The notes: generated from the letters alone by a model not told the origin. 64,000 nt of DNA from Aselliscus stoliczkanus (GCA_033961575.1 CM066727.1:2008001-2072000); one strand, 5' to 3'. Shown: positions 24,080-36,626, numbered from the stretch's first letter. Numbers and translations are program-made.

Positions 24080-25290
24080 AGCTGCCCCGGCTTCTGCCTG
24101 CTTCATTCTCCCTTCATTGCACAGGAGCTGATGTGGGTGTGTCAGCGCACGCACCACGTTTCATCTGCCTGGTTCACCCAGCGGCCACGGGGGCACCGGG
24201 CAGGGTGAGGCGGACACTGCATCTGTGAAGGCGCCCTCTGCCTCCGCTGCTGGCCTGCTCAGTCAGCTTCTGATTCTATATTCTACTAACCTATTCTTCT
24301 ACTTTGAAAATATGGATGATGGATGAGAGAGAGCCAAAGTTCTTGTTAAAAAGCCAAGACATTCTTGGTAACATTTTGTATTAAGTTGTTACGTATTTGA
24401 GGGAAATCTTTCTTTAAAGGGGGCAACTTATTCTAAAAGAAGTAAATCTGAGCAGTTTCCCCTTCAGGTCAAACATCTTGGTGTTTCACAGATGGCTCAT
24501 TTAAAAAAATTAAGTGCTAAATAAGCTTGGAACCATATAATTTAAGGTGTTTATTTTGAGTGTCAGTGTAAGAGATTCTCCATAAAAATGGGGATAAAAT
24601 AGTACTACGGAGGGATTCTTTTGGTTGACAAAGCCATGGGACTCTAGCGAAGGGTAGGTGACCGCAGATGCTGCACATGTTCGCAACCAGGGGCAGACTC
24701 GCCCGAGAGGGGCAGACACGCCACTGTCGGGGACGTTCTGACTGTCAGGCCCAGGGGGCTGCTCCCGGTGTCTGGGTGGACACTAGGCTTGTTAGGCCTC
24801 CTACAGTGCACGGGACAGGCCCCACCTACCACCCACCACAGCTCCCAATAGAATTGCCCCTCCCAAGATGCCACCGTTGTGGCAGAGAAAGTCGATGTTG
24901 GCACCAGACAGAGATGGGGACTTAATCACACACGGCAAACAATGGTCCAGGGAGGGCAGAACAAAGGTCGGGGCCGCATTTGCAGGCTTCAAAAACTGCT
25001 TACATGAAACTCATTGTACAGCATCGCAGCCTTCTGAAACCACGCCATGTTCAGTCTCCTACCTGCTCTCCCACGCCTCGCCGCCATACTGTGCAGGGGC
25101 CTGCCTCTGCCAAGGCTGGCTCGCCTCACTGCTTCTGCACTGAGTCACTCCTGTGTTCTCTTTCTCCTTCCATTCGACCCCTTCCTCTCACCTTCCAGGG
25201 CACGCTCACTTCACACTTGTGCCCATACGAAGACAACTGCCGACGTCACAGAAGGAGGCAGCAGGGCCAAGAAGTGCTGCCTTGGCTGCC
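24080..25290. other. Unidentified sequence, no supported gene
   Basis: Overlapping frames on both strands from 24668 to 25517 lack domains and run into the GC-rich repeat. A CTCF-like core (reverse GGCAGAGGGCGCC) lies at 24231-24243. No gene is called. Confidence 0.45.
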
Positions 25291-25406
25291 CGGGCCGGAG
25301 CCCCGGGGCAGCCGGAATCAGGGAGCCTGGCTCGGGGGCCCGGGCCAGAGCCCCGGGGCAGCCGGAATCAGGGAGCCTGGCTCGGGGGCCCGGGCCAGGC
25401 AGGGAG
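25291..25406. repeat. GC-rich minisatellite, 2.3 x 50 bp
   Basis: Units start CGGGCC at 25291, 25341 and (partial) 25391. Each contains CCCCGGGGCAGCCGG and CTCGGGGGCCCGGGCC, self-complementary runs that can fold. Only one base differs between the first two units. Confidence 0.95.
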
Positions 25407-25560
25407 CTGGTGCTGCAAGGGGCCAGCGCTAGACCCACGCAAGGCACATTCACGCCCTGCCACCCCCAGAGGGCACTGGGCCTAAACAGAGCAGCCTCGG
25501 GGGTCATCCAAAGGTGAGAACTCCAGTCCTATCCCAAAGCCCAGTGCAGAGGAGTCTGGG

Positions 25561-25610
<50 letters not shown>

Positions 25611-25675
25611 ACATGGGTGCCTGTGTGCACATATGTGTGCCTGTGTGCAGGCGTGTTTGTGTACATGTGTGCACA
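25561..25675. repeat. (GT)n microsatellite with degenerate tail
   Basis: A clean GT run at 25565-25608 is followed by about 65 bp of interrupted GT with ATG and CC insertions. The minus-strand histidine/threonine-rich frames here are repeat artefacts. Confidence 0.95.
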
Positions 25676-25845
25676 CTTCTGCCCATGAAGGGAGGTGGTT
25701 TGGGGGCTCACAACCCACCCAGAGCCTCTGTCATCCTGACAAAGCTCACTGTCCTGCACAAAGCCAACCTACTATTGCTCTAATAACACGGCTCAAAGTG
25801 ACAACTCATCAACGTGCCCCTCGCGATTCGGAGTATCGGTTAGAG

Positions 25846-26083
25846 CAGGGGTCGGCAAACTGCGGCTCGCGAGCCACAGGCGGCTCTCTGGGTACCTACA
25901 TGTATGTGGCTCTGAAGTAAAATTGAAAATGAAAATAAAACTGTCATAGTTGCACTTTTAAAGTTTTTAAAGGATGTTATTCACATAATGGTGATTTCAT
26001 GTGTTTCACGGCTCTTGAGTAATTTTTAAATTGTTGTGAGGGATGGGATTGGCTCTTCCATCGCCAAAGTTTGCTGACCCCTG
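25846..26083 (+). mobile_element. Non-autonomous hAT element, copy 2, intact TSD
   Basis: A 238-bp element with inverted ends CAGGGGTCGGCAAACT and AAGTTTGCTGACCCCTG. It is flanked by a perfect 8-bp direct repeat GGTTAGAG (25838-25845 and 26084-26091), the duplication length typical of hAT transposases. It has no coding capacity and must have been moved by a transposase supplied elsewhere. Same family as 20057-20272, opposite orientation. Confidence 0.95.
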
Positions 26084-26164
26084 GGTTAGAGCATCTGTCG
26101 TCTGGACATCTCCCCTGAACTTGAAATCTGTGTTTGTGTGCTGCCTCCTTCCCTGACACACTTG

Positions 26165-26310
26165 CGTATAAATCCGCTGAGAACGGGAGTTCATAGTAAA
26201 TTATGTGCTAATGTAATGTTTTGTTCACTGCTCCAGTTCCGAACTTAGAACAGTGCAGGCACCTCACTGGCACTCAATAAATATCCACCGAAGGAAGAAA
26301 TTAACACCAC
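26165..26310 (+). mobile_element. L2 (LINE-2) 3' end
   Basis: TTTTGTTCACTGCTCCAGTT, CTTAGAACAGTGCAGGCACC and GGCACTCAATAAATATCCAC follow the L2 3' end consensus (TTTTGTTCACTGCTGTATCCCCAGCGCCTAGAACAGTGCCTGGCAC...CTCAATAAATATTTG). Old and non-coding. Confidence 0.85.
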
Positions 26311-28359
26311 TGAGGACCAAGGCCCTTCTATTCTAACTACTGAAAGCATAATTAGCATTCTTGGCACTGTTAATAACACTCACAATCTATTAAAACCCAA
26401 TAAAAGACACTTAAAAATGCTTTCTATCAGCAAACAGCACGTCACTAGCGCTCATTCATCACCGGAAGCTTCCCTTCTCCATGCATACAGTTTATCAACA
26501 GAGTACACGGTAGGGTTACAGATTTCAACGTTTAAGGAGATGTACATGTATATGGATACGGATATATGCATGTAAATGAATGCAGCCTGTTTCTAGAGCT
26601 TCCTGAATTCACATGTTGTCTCATGGAAGTAAACACAAGGCATGGTCAGGAATGGTTTAAACAGAGTGAGCCAACAAGCCAACAGCGACACGGGTTCCTG
26701 GGCCTCCAGGAGGCGGCCCGCCTGCTCGTGCCCAGCCCTTCACATTCACAGCAGCAACTGCAGAAGCCCAACTTGAAGAAGAAAATCTGGCCCGAGGGGA
26801 AGCCCAGCCACAGCTCACCGGCGCCCCACGAGGGTCCGGAAAATGACGTATCCCCAAGTTGTGGCACAAGATCAGTGACCAACACGTAGTTGGCAGATTC
26901 AATTATAGTCCGTCCCAGACATGGCAGTCTCATCCTGACAGCACCGGTGTTAAAAATCAGCACTCGCTCTTGTGTCTGAAACTGACAGTTTCATTTCACC
27001 CCTGACAGCCTACAGTCGTCCCATCAAAAGTATGATTTGAACTGGGATTACTGATGTGAAAAGCCACTGTCACCACACAGTGGGCCTGAGTAAAGAACGC
27101 CCGGCAGAAACGGCTCCATTCACGCCTCATCCGTGTGAGCGTGGTGGGGTTTTTAGGGAACAATGGAGCCACGCGTCCACGCTCGTGTTCACCCCACACC
27201 CCACAGACTGGCACAGACGGACACAGTGCTGAGCACAGCGCCCTCTGAATGACGTCTCAGTGCTTACAGCCAGGCTGACTGAACTCTACATCGTACTATG
27301 TGGGGGCAGGTTGAAAATGACGTTTTTAGCCAAAATCTAGATATAACAGAAATATAAAGCAGTATAAAATCACATAGTAATTTATAATACAGTTTGGAAA
27401 GATAAATATTTGGTGTCAGCTTCATATATTTCTGTCTTAAACCAAGTGATAGCATCAGATGTGTATGTAAAAGTAAGTGTGGGTGTATACATGTGTATGT
27501 GTTTAGGGAAAAATGTTATTGAAAACAGAGGATATTGCATTTTTTAAAAATCAAGGGAAAACAAAACTCTTAGTCTGCAATGTTAAGGGAAATTGAATTT
27601 TAAAAAAATAGGAATTAGTAACGATTATAAAGTGGGTTTAGGAGAAGAACTAAATTTCTGCATAAACTCAGAGAACCTACACATCTTTTCCAAAGCAAGT
27701 CAGTCTTTCATTTGTGGGCTGTGGGAGATCCATGTGGGGAAACCTAAGCAGTGTCAGGCAGAGCATCTCCGCAGGTGACAGAGAGCTCTGGCCTTGAGCT
27801 GAACGGGACAGAGCACAGGGAGTGCCCCCTGGGTCTACCACTTAGCCTGGCGCTGTCGCGGTGGCCAGGATCCACAGAGCCCCGCTGTGTGCCATGTCAC
27901 CGCTTCCCACCCCACTCTGGACCAGGAGGCAAGGCTGGACCCCAGGGAGCTGGGCACGGAGCATCCTGCCTCCTACTCTCGGCTGTGGGGGCCTTGGTGC
28001 ATCTCTCAGACTCAATGCTACGGGGAGGGGGGGCGATACAGCAAACACTCTCATCTCATTTTACTTAAAAATAAATCAGTTAAAGAGGGAAACTATAAAA
28101 AGAAATGCCTATGCTTCTTTCAGGCAGTTCATTTTAATTCTAAACATGAAAATGTACATCGATTTCCCAAACCTTAGCTCTGGAGCTAACACTCTTTCCT
28201 TTGAGTATCAGTCCACGCACAACACACATTTTTGCAAAACCAACTCATCAATTATCATCTAACACTTCCAGTTTTGGGTTATCATAAAGTGAAGCAAGAA
28301 CTTAATATCTGAATGCCATCTGAGAGCATAATTCTTTTGAAAAGAACCCCCTCACCCCT

Positions 28360-28360
<1 letters not shown>
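26311..28360. other. Unidentified sequence, no supported gene
   Basis: A 107-codon plus frame at 26566-26889 overlaps two minus-strand frames and shows no domain. A CTCF-like core lies at 27234-27248. Composition alternates between GC-rich (26650-26850, 27750-28030) and AT-rich. Confidence 0.45.

Positions 28361-28400
<40 letters not shown>
28361..28400. repeat. (CA)n microsatellite
   Basis: About 18 CA units preceded by CACGCGCG, a potential Z-DNA seed. Confidence 0.97.
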
Positions 28401-28402
<2 letters not shown>

Positions 28403-31400
28403 TTTTGCAGTCATCTTGCCTGTAGCTCTTTTGGAAATGATTTTCATGTTTAGCTATTTTTTTCTATAGACACAATGGCGGCCTGTTTAAAACTCATATA
28501 TCACAGGCTTATATAATATTTTATTAAATTACATAATTATGAAGAAAAATGGCACTGCTAGAAATGGATTTAGTGTAAACACACTGCCGGCTTCTGGTGA
28601 GCGTGCAACACGCCTGCTGGGAAGCCCGGCCGGGCGAGGTATAGCGGGAAGGCCCTGGTGGTGCGAGCTCAGCCAGCCGGGACCGCAGGCAAGAAGTACT
28701 AAGGGGCCGCTTAACCCTGCAAGTTGATTAAGTGCATTTTGTGTAAAACGAACAAACCAAAAACTTCTACTGTTCTAAAAACACCTATTCTAAATCATTT
28801 GTAACTTAGCAGAAACTCACCATTAGCAAGTCAGCCACCACATTAGAAAGCCAGAGCGACTGGCTCTGATGGCAAGAAAGAAGTCTTCTTCTATCTTCAA
28901 GATGAAACCGAGAAAGGCTGACTGATGGAAGGTGCAGCCGACTTCATCTCACGAGCGAGCAGAACAGGTGTGCTATTCTCTCCGAGACGCCAGGAAGGTC
29001 CGATGCCCCAAAGGGCTCCAGTGTCAACTCCGGGAAGCCCAAAGGGGAGGGTGGAACGGCGCTCATCCCACCCCTGAAACTCACACTGAAACTGGGACAG
29101 CCTCTGGGAAGCACGTGTGCGAGCTACATGACCTGATGTCCATCCTCCGCCGCACACACAGGTGCATCCAGGCGCCCCCGTGCAGAGTAGGGCCGGCCTG
29201 GTGAGGCAGGGCGATGTCTGCCACCCACGCGGGACCCTGTCCCAGGAGGGCGAGCAGAGGGCTGCCCTGGGAGACGAGCACCGTGCTGGCCACGGCGGAG
29301 GGCAAAGCGCCACCCGGCACACTCAGCTCCACACCTTCTCTCCCAACCGGGCCCCTGGTCACCAGGCTTTGGGCACAGTGACTTGTGACATTACTTTCTC
29401 AGCAGCACTTTCTATACAGTGGCTTTCATTTTATGAGTGATCCATGCTCTTTCTTCTCTTTTTCTCTCTACGGGTCACTTATTCAAAACGTTTCTGATGT
29501 CTAGGAGAGCAAAAATAGCCTTGGCGCTAGAGAAATGCACATTGAGAGTATATGGACAGGGCAGCGGTGAGAGCTCCACCCTTCTAATCTCCAAGCAACG
29601 TGTGAGCTCAGGTAGGAGCGCTGCTGCTGCGTGGGGACACCCCAACCGCCGTCCTCGTCCTGCAGCTGTCTTCCTGTAAGAAAGGCCTACGCACCAGGGA
29701 CTCCGTGAGGACCAGAGGGCTTGGGGACACGGGCAGACGGCCGAGTCACGGCCAGGCAGGCATGCAGGGAAGGCGGCTGGGGCGTTTCTGGGAAGCCCCG
29801 GCCTCTCTTTCTGCATCTGGACACGGGAGGGGGGATAGTGGGCGCTCTCCAGGAGGTGCTCATCCAGAAAACCACGTTGACCCAGGAGCTTGACACTGTT
29901 GAGCCATTAAAACAACAAGGATCCCTGTCTTCCGACTTCCTGACAACGAGAGAGACAAACCTCTATTGTCTGAGAACCACTGAAAGTATAAAAACAAGGA
30001 TGAAAAAACAGCCTAACACACTTACCTAAAACTTAGATTCATACTGACCTCAGCCGTTCGCAAACCAGCTACGCACTTGGCAGATTGGCTAGACGAGATG
30101 GGCCGAGGCGGGAGCAGGGAAGTGTGGACTAGACCTCACACGCTTTATTCGCCAAAAACATTTGAACTCTCCTAATACTTAGCGTTAATCCTGAAACGGA
30201 GATTTGTAAGTCAACGTGCAAACCCAAGCAGGCACCCTGCTGAGGGCGCTGGGTGCAGACTGCAGTGTGCTCACTGGGAGGGGGCCCAGAGCATACAAAC
30301 ACAGGGCTGGCCGATGCCAACGCTCAAACAGCACCGGCCCCGCGCGCTCTGCCCTGGACGCTGGGCCCACGGAGCCTCGCTGCCTCGTCCTTAAGGGGCC
30401 CAGGCTGCCCCGGGGGCTGTCGGGGGGCTCAGGTGGAGGGTGATAAGTATGTAATGGGTTTAGACAGAGAGGGGCTCACAAGGTTTGGAGGACTGTGGAA
30501 GGACCTGATGATTACCGCAATATAGACTATTAAGTTTAGGAACAATAAATTCTACAACGCAAAAGCTCTTGAGGTGATCGCGTATTAGTCCCCCGTATCA
30601 AAAGGTCCTACATCTAAAAGAAATACTGTCAAAAAAAAAAGAAAGAAATACTGTCTAGATATACTGCAGGAAAACAGCCTTTTGCTTTTCTGTAATTAAA
30701 ATTTAGGGTTTAAAGCATTTTTTTCTGACAATTTAAAATAAAAAATTATATTCAGTGACTGCTAGGTAAGTATTTTTCAGATGTATTTATTTCCTTTTCT
30801 TTTAGCTTCTCACCTTGAGGTCAGTGTAATATTTTTGTTTCAAACAAACACTGCCAAGAATTTGAGCTCGTGTTTTTGCTGACAACAGCAGAAAGTGTGA
30901 AAGCAGGTGGTTCTTTTTCTTGCCTCAGAAAGTTTCTGTGGGTATGAGCATGCTTATTTTGTGATCTTTTGTGTCTCTATAAAGAATCTGTCCAAAATAT
31001 ATTTAATAAGAAAAAGACATGCTGTTATTACCACAGTCTAAATGCTTTGTGTCATTTAGTTAAGAAGGAGACAAAACATTTAATGTATATGATTATAAAA
31101 AGACTATAAGTGTGTTTTTGTTACTATCTTATATAATAAAACACAGATTGTTTTATAAATGTTGTGTAAACCTATATGACTTTAAAACAGTTTTGGATTT
31201 TATAAAGGATTATAAAAATCCTGTAATGCATATTGAAGAAATACACAAATGCAATAGGATCATGGGAAAATCCCACTTGAGTGAATTTTGCCAGGGTTGT
31301 ATCTTCTCCTTCGTATTTTTATTGTGTTGTGATGAGGAGATATCAGGTAACTAAAAAGGTGTGTGTGTGAAATGTGCATGAGAAAATCGCAGCTCCAACG

Positions 31401-31620
31401 GGGACTGACTCAGCGTTTGAATTACTGACCATCAGACGGCAGACACGGGCCAGCCTCTCCAACACCCCGAGACGGCTGTGGGGAAAGACGCCTGTGTTCA
31501 TATAAAGTGGGGGTCAGGGCCACGACATTCTGGGTTCTACGTTCTTTGCGAATATGAAGTCCTACTGGGGTTACACTGGACGAGCCCGGCAGGCCACCCC
31601 TCTGATGACGCAGATCTGCC
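28401..31620. other. Unidentified sequence with CpG-rich patches
   Basis: No gene or repeat family recognised. CpG-rich spots occur at 28585-28690 and 30320-30430, and AT-rich sequence at 30520-31360. Overlapping frames on both strands (28897-29896, 30129-30525) have no domain. Confidence 0.45.
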
Positions 31621-31645
31621 GGGGGTGGGGTGGGGTGGGGTGGGG
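31621..31645 (+). repeat. (GGGGT)5 tract, G-quadruplex motif
   Basis: Five G4-or-longer runs separated by single T (GGGGGTGGGGTGGGGTGGGG and one more GGGG run). Single-base loops and runs of four or more predict a very stable intramolecular quadruplex on the plus strand. Confidence 0.95.
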
Positions 31646-31942
31646 AGCTAGCCGGGGTCTCACTCAGAGGGGGTCCAGGTCGGAGTATGGAGGTGGGCTG
31701 CCCCGTCTCCTGCACACAGGTATGACAGGGCCAAGGGTCAGGGCCTGGCCAGCGGCCTCGGCCGGAATCAATACAGAAAATCACATGTACCTCCTCAGTG
31801 GTGTATCCAGAAGCATGGCACCAATACTGATTTTATTTATGATTTTGTATCAGAGAGTCACACTCTCCTGTGATGTGTGGACTTTAACGTTTGATCACCA
31901 AGGTGCCACTGAGAAAGGTACTGTCATTCACTTGAGCGGACA
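31646..31942. other. Unidentified sequence, no supported gene
   Basis: The 144-codon plus frame spanning 31554-31988 crosses the G-tract and the LTR fragment and is therefore not credible as a gene. Confidence 0.5.
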
Positions 31943-32185
31943 TGTATGCCATGGATTGAATGGTATCTCCCCAAATTCCCTAAGTTGAAGCCTTAACCCC
32001 AATGTCACTGAATATGGAGGAAGGGACAATCGGGGGTAATGGAGGTTAAAGGACTCCTGAGCGTGGGCCCCGATCTAAGATCAGCGTTCTTACCAGGGGG
32101 ACACCACAGTGTTCTCTGCCCTGTGGGGACAGAGCAGGCAGGCTCCTCACTGCCTCTGAGCCGGGAGGGGCCTCCCCAGGAGAGA
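31943..32185 (+). mobile_element. MLT1-like LTR fragment (ERVL-MaLR)
   Basis: TGTATGCCATGGATTGAATG, GTATCTCCCCAAATTCCCTA and AGTTGAAGCCTTAACCCC match the 5' part of an MLT1/MST-type LTR, followed by CCTGTGGGGACAGAGCAGGCAGG in place of the usual CATGTGAGGACACAGCAAGAAGG. The 3' third is lost or unrecognisable. Non-coding. Confidence 0.65.
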
Positions 32186-35100
32186 GTGGGCTGGGCGCCC
32201 TGATCCTGAGAGACCGCGGGTCTGCTGTTTAGGCCCGAGTCCGTTGTCTCTGTGGCATTCGCGCTGCCACAGCGGCCCTGGCCGGCGACAGCAGAGGAGT
32301 CCGAGCAGGCCGGCGGAGGCTGCCTGTGCAGGCGCTGAAATGCCCGGCTCAGAACTCACGTCCCTGAGACCGGGGCCCAGCACCCCGCACGGGTCCCCGA
32401 CGTGTGGGGACACAGCACTCAGGACACTGGCTTTACGAGGGGCTCATTTTGAACACAGGCCTGTGCTCCCGCGACTGTGGGAGCAGCGGCTCACTGACGA
32501 ATATTCCGTGCTTGTGACCGATATTATCTCCCTGTCCGGCAACACTCACCCCGCTGAGCAGAGCCTGGAGTGCGGGCCAGGGGCACACCTCCTACAGTTT
32601 GGCCCTGGCATCTTAATGTAAGTGAGAATCCAATCCCCACAAGTGTGGGAGACACTGCCCTTCACGGGCCCCATCGCAACGCTCTCTGGGAGTCGGGAGG
32701 GCGAGCTCTGCCCAGGCCGCAGGAAGCCCCCTGAGCTCTGCCTGACAGAGAGGAGAGGAAGGCAGCAGTGCGTGTTACTCAGCCTTAGGGTGCTGCAAAG
32801 CGGCCCCTTTCACAAGGGAACCATGTTCAGTACGGAAGAAGACCATCGGGGCCCACGTGGGTAGGAAAGGATATCAAGGAGAGGCCGTGTGACACGCCTG
32901 CCAAATCGCCAACTTATGCATAAGACAAGCAGGCATCGGAGGTCTGGCGTGAAGTGATGGCAAGTACGCAGCAGTGTGTGTGGAGGCCTTGGGTGGACAA
33001 GTGGGCCCGAGAGGATAGCAAGCCTGAAATGTCACTGCAGGGATAAAATCAATAAATAAAATAAAATGAAAAAGACAAAGACAAAACTGAACTATCCTGC
33101 TTTGGGCACATCACGAGAAGGCAGGGTTCTCTGCAAAAGACCACAATGCTGTGAAAACAGCAGGCAGCAGCAGGAACAGCAGAAGACCAAATGTGAGATG
33201 GACGGCCTCCGGGAGCCGAGCAGGGCTGTGAGGACGGGGCACCGGGGACGACGCCCCTCACTCACGGGTCAGCCCGAGTCGGAGCTGGCTCAACAGCGCG
33301 TAATCTTCCGTCAAGTCAGCGTCCAGATGGGTCCTTGGGAACCAGAGGGCAGGAGGACACTGAAGGAGGCCGCACGCGGCCGGGTCCCAGCGCGCCTCGT
33401 CCCCCAGGACAAGCGGTCCCACTTCCTCAACAAACAAACGACAAGAGGGGCTGAAAGGAGGAAGTCCGTGAGAGACCAAAGGAGACCGAAGGGCCGAGAA
33501 ATGCAATGGCGCGAACAGAGTTTACTAGAACTTGATTTGAATAGGCTGTCATCTCAACATAAAATTGAGGAAACAGAAAACCATATGCCATGGAAATTAT
33601 GTAAAATCAAAACATTATTTTTGCTAAGTATGATAATGACATTGTAATTGGGCTAAAAGGTATTTTATAGAGACGCCCATTGGTGGAGGAAATAATACAT
33701 CTATGATTGGCTTTAAAATATTCTATTTTGACAAAGACAAGTGGAGGGTTAGACACAATGCAGTTTGGCCACCTGCTGGTAATGAGGCAAGCTGGGTGAT
33801 GGGACACAGGGTCTCCTGGTATCTCATCTCAGTCTCGTGACAGCAGGAAAAAGGAATAAACAAGGGACATGCAGCTATTGTCTGGGCAAAGAGTAGACAA
33901 AAGACTTTCCAGATGAGAGCAGGGCCCACGCAGAGGATGTAAGCAGGGAGGGACCATCTGGGTTTCAGCTACATTCACAGAACTTAGGGCGTCAGTGCCC
34001 CAGGTGCAGGCGCCCTCAGGTAGCGGAGGGGACCCAGGGGGCAGGGCCAGACAGGCGTGGCCTCTGAGCCTGGCTGAAGGTGGGAGCTCCGGGGCCTAAC
34101 CTCCCGCAGTGAAGGAAAACCCGGTGGGAAAGGGAAGCAGCAGCCTGTTCGCCATCTGGAATGGCCTCCTCGAATTGGCACTGAGTGAGATCACTTTCAG
34201 ATAAATGCTTGAAGATTGAAGGTTTTATGCATCTTCCTCTCAGGTTCTCATCTGCTTGCAGCCTAGTTTTATGAGTACTTATTTTTGTTTTATTCTCATA
34301 TACAATGTTTTGAGCATTTAAAATCTTATAAATCTGTACATAGGAAATAAATCTTTCTGCTAAAAGAAAAAGAAGGGATTAAGTAAAATAAGTGTACGTC
34401 TCTGCTGCTGGCTAGAGTAGAGCCATCCCCTGCTTGTGCAGTGAGGGGGGAATTTTGCCCCGAGGCTTTTGGACAAACTTTCTGAAGATGGGATTTTATG
34501 AAAACAGACATTTCTGACCTGAGCATCTGGTGGGTAAAAAAAGTAAATGTAATTCCTGCAGGAAGCGACTGCTTTGGGCATGTTAATTCCATTACGTCTT
34601 GGGACATTTCATCAACAAAAAAAAGGGGGGGTAGCGATTTTAAGTAGGTCAAATCATCACAGCAGCCCACCTTCTGCTGCCACACGATGGTGAAGTGCGT
34701 GTGTCCCCTCTCTGTTCAGAGCCTCATCTTTTCAGCGTGGCGGCGCAAACGCGGGCTGTGAGCTGGCCCTGCGCCTCCCTGCAGACGCCGCCCTGAGACA
34801 GCTAGTGCCAAGCCAGGTCCCACAGGGGCCAAGCTGCTGGCTGGTGATAAGGCCACCAGGCCGTGGGCCTCGCCCAGTGCACCCACCGCCCTCCAACACG
34901 CCCGCTCACAATGGCTGCATTCAAACTGATTCTACACGGCAGCCCCATTCTACCCAGGAAAGCTCCACGCACACCTCAACCTTTGAATAATTTTAAATTC
35001 TAAAGCAGCTACATTATTTGGATACTATTTAGGTAACTGTTTCAATACTTCACTTGTGATAACCTGTTTTAAGCAGAGTAAGCGCTTCTGGAACCTGGGT

Positions 35101-36514
35101 GTTCTCTTCAGTGTTGATTTGGAAATCAGGCATGTTAACCAGGGTCCCGACGGTTCAAAGTCATTAATGCCTATCCTCACGAAACGGGGTGCCCCTGAAA
35201 CACACTGTGGGCAGCGAAGGACGGTGGGGACATCAAGAAGTAGGGTCTTCCAGTGAAGAGCCTTGAAAAGAACAAAGAGTGCCAAGGCGCTGTTCTAAAA
35301 AGAAGCATATTTTGGCTGAGAATTTAAACTGGCTGGTTTCTCACCATTGCCAAATCTGCCGCCCTCTGTCCAGTGCACCGGCACTTAGCGAGTCCGACAC
35401 TGTCCCCTGCTGTTTGTATTTTCAGACGGGATCTTTCTGCTGCCTCTCATTCTATGATGCCCGTCTGCTTCCTTTCTCGGGGCGCCGCCGCCTCTGCTTT
35501 ACAACTGCTGGTGTCTCCAGGCTTCGGTGCTCGGCCCTTCTCCGGTCCTCAGTCCCTCCGTCCTCCGGGGAAGTGTAACTCACTCCCATGGCACCCACAC
35601 GCGCTGGTGTTTGGGGGACATCCGCCCCTCCCCGCGTGTCGGCGCCCCCTCTGCCCTGCACGTTCCCAGTCGCCCACAAAGCACTGTGTGAGCAACACAG
35701 AGGGCATCAGAGGTCCAAACGGCTGTTTCCTTCAAGAAATAAGTTGTGTAATAATAAAAACTGCAGCAGTCGTATTGATGAGAATAAAGAGCAATACTAC
35801 TCGGGCTGAATGCGATTAATAACTGCAATATTGGTAACTTTTGTCTTAGGTCTGTATCAAAACGTGGGAACTCACAAATGCTATGCAATAGGTTTTATGA
35901 AAAGTTTCTTTAGAAGTTCAAGTTTTTATGTAAGAAAACATCAATGTGGAGTTAAAAATAAAACGCTTAATGCAAAATGGTCTCCCCATAAAAACATCAT
36001 ATCCTTAAAAGGTACCCCGAAAATACTCAAAATCTATTTATGACAGCTTAAAATATTTTGACTAATTTATCCTACTGGTTGAAATAAATTTTAATTTTAT
36101 GAGCCTGGTCCACTATCATTCACTACACTTAAAAGCATATTGAATATAAAAGCACATTCTGTGTTAATAGGTGGGGCCCATGAGTGCTGTGTAAAATTCA
36201 TTCACTCATTTAAATATTTATTGCGCACTTGTTAAGGACAGAAAGCCTTTAAACCCCAAAGAACCTGGCTTTAAATAGTGGATTTGGGGAACTGTGGCAG
36301 GCAAAGGAGGAGCTCCCAGTGGGTGATATTCTGATGGCCTTTCTAGGCGGTCACCCACGGAGCCCCAGTACAACCACTTATTTACTCTTTGACTTAAGAA
36401 AATAGGGGGCGGGGGAGTCCTACCGCATGTCAGGCACAGTGCTGAGCCCGTGGCAAAATCTAGTAAGCGATTCGGACCAGGGCACAGGAGGACTTTGGGG
36501 GTTACGAGAGTGGG
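32186..36514. other. Unidentified sequence, no supported gene
   Basis: GC-rich with CpGs at 32220-32410, 33220-33420 and 35460-35660. Overall unassigned. The longest frame (33066-33647, 193 codons plus) has low complexity, basic and glutamine-rich composition, overlaps minus frames and shows no domain, so I do not call it a gene. A run of A at 34615-34625 and AT-rich sequence at 35730-36280 show nothing specific. Confidence 0.45.
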
Positions 36515-36626
36515 GCTCAGAGGCGGGCACCCCAGGGCAAAGGCTCAGAGGCGGGCACCCCAGGGCAAAGGCTCAGAGGCGGGTGCCCCAGGGCAAAGGC
36601 TCAGAGGCGGGCGCCCCAGGGCAAAG
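36515..36626 (+). repeat. Minisatellite, 4 x 28 bp
   Basis: Four head-to-tail units starting GCTCAGAGGCGGGCACCCCA at 36515, 36543, 36571 and 36599. Units three and four differ by one or two bases (GGGTGCCCC, GGGCGCCCC). Because 28 is not a multiple of three, any reading frame shifts in each unit, which argues against coding use. Confidence 0.97.

Noticed and set aside
25504..25759. His/Thr-rich frames over the GT repeat
   Set aside because: Translation of (CA)n; artefact. The same applies at 53144-53417 and 55504-55844.
31621..31645. Interstitial telomere repeat
   Set aside because: The unit is GGGGT, not TTAGGG.
33066..33647. 193-codon plus-strand open frame
   Set aside because: Low-complexity basic/Gln composition, overlapped by minus-strand frames, no domain, no splice or promoter context.
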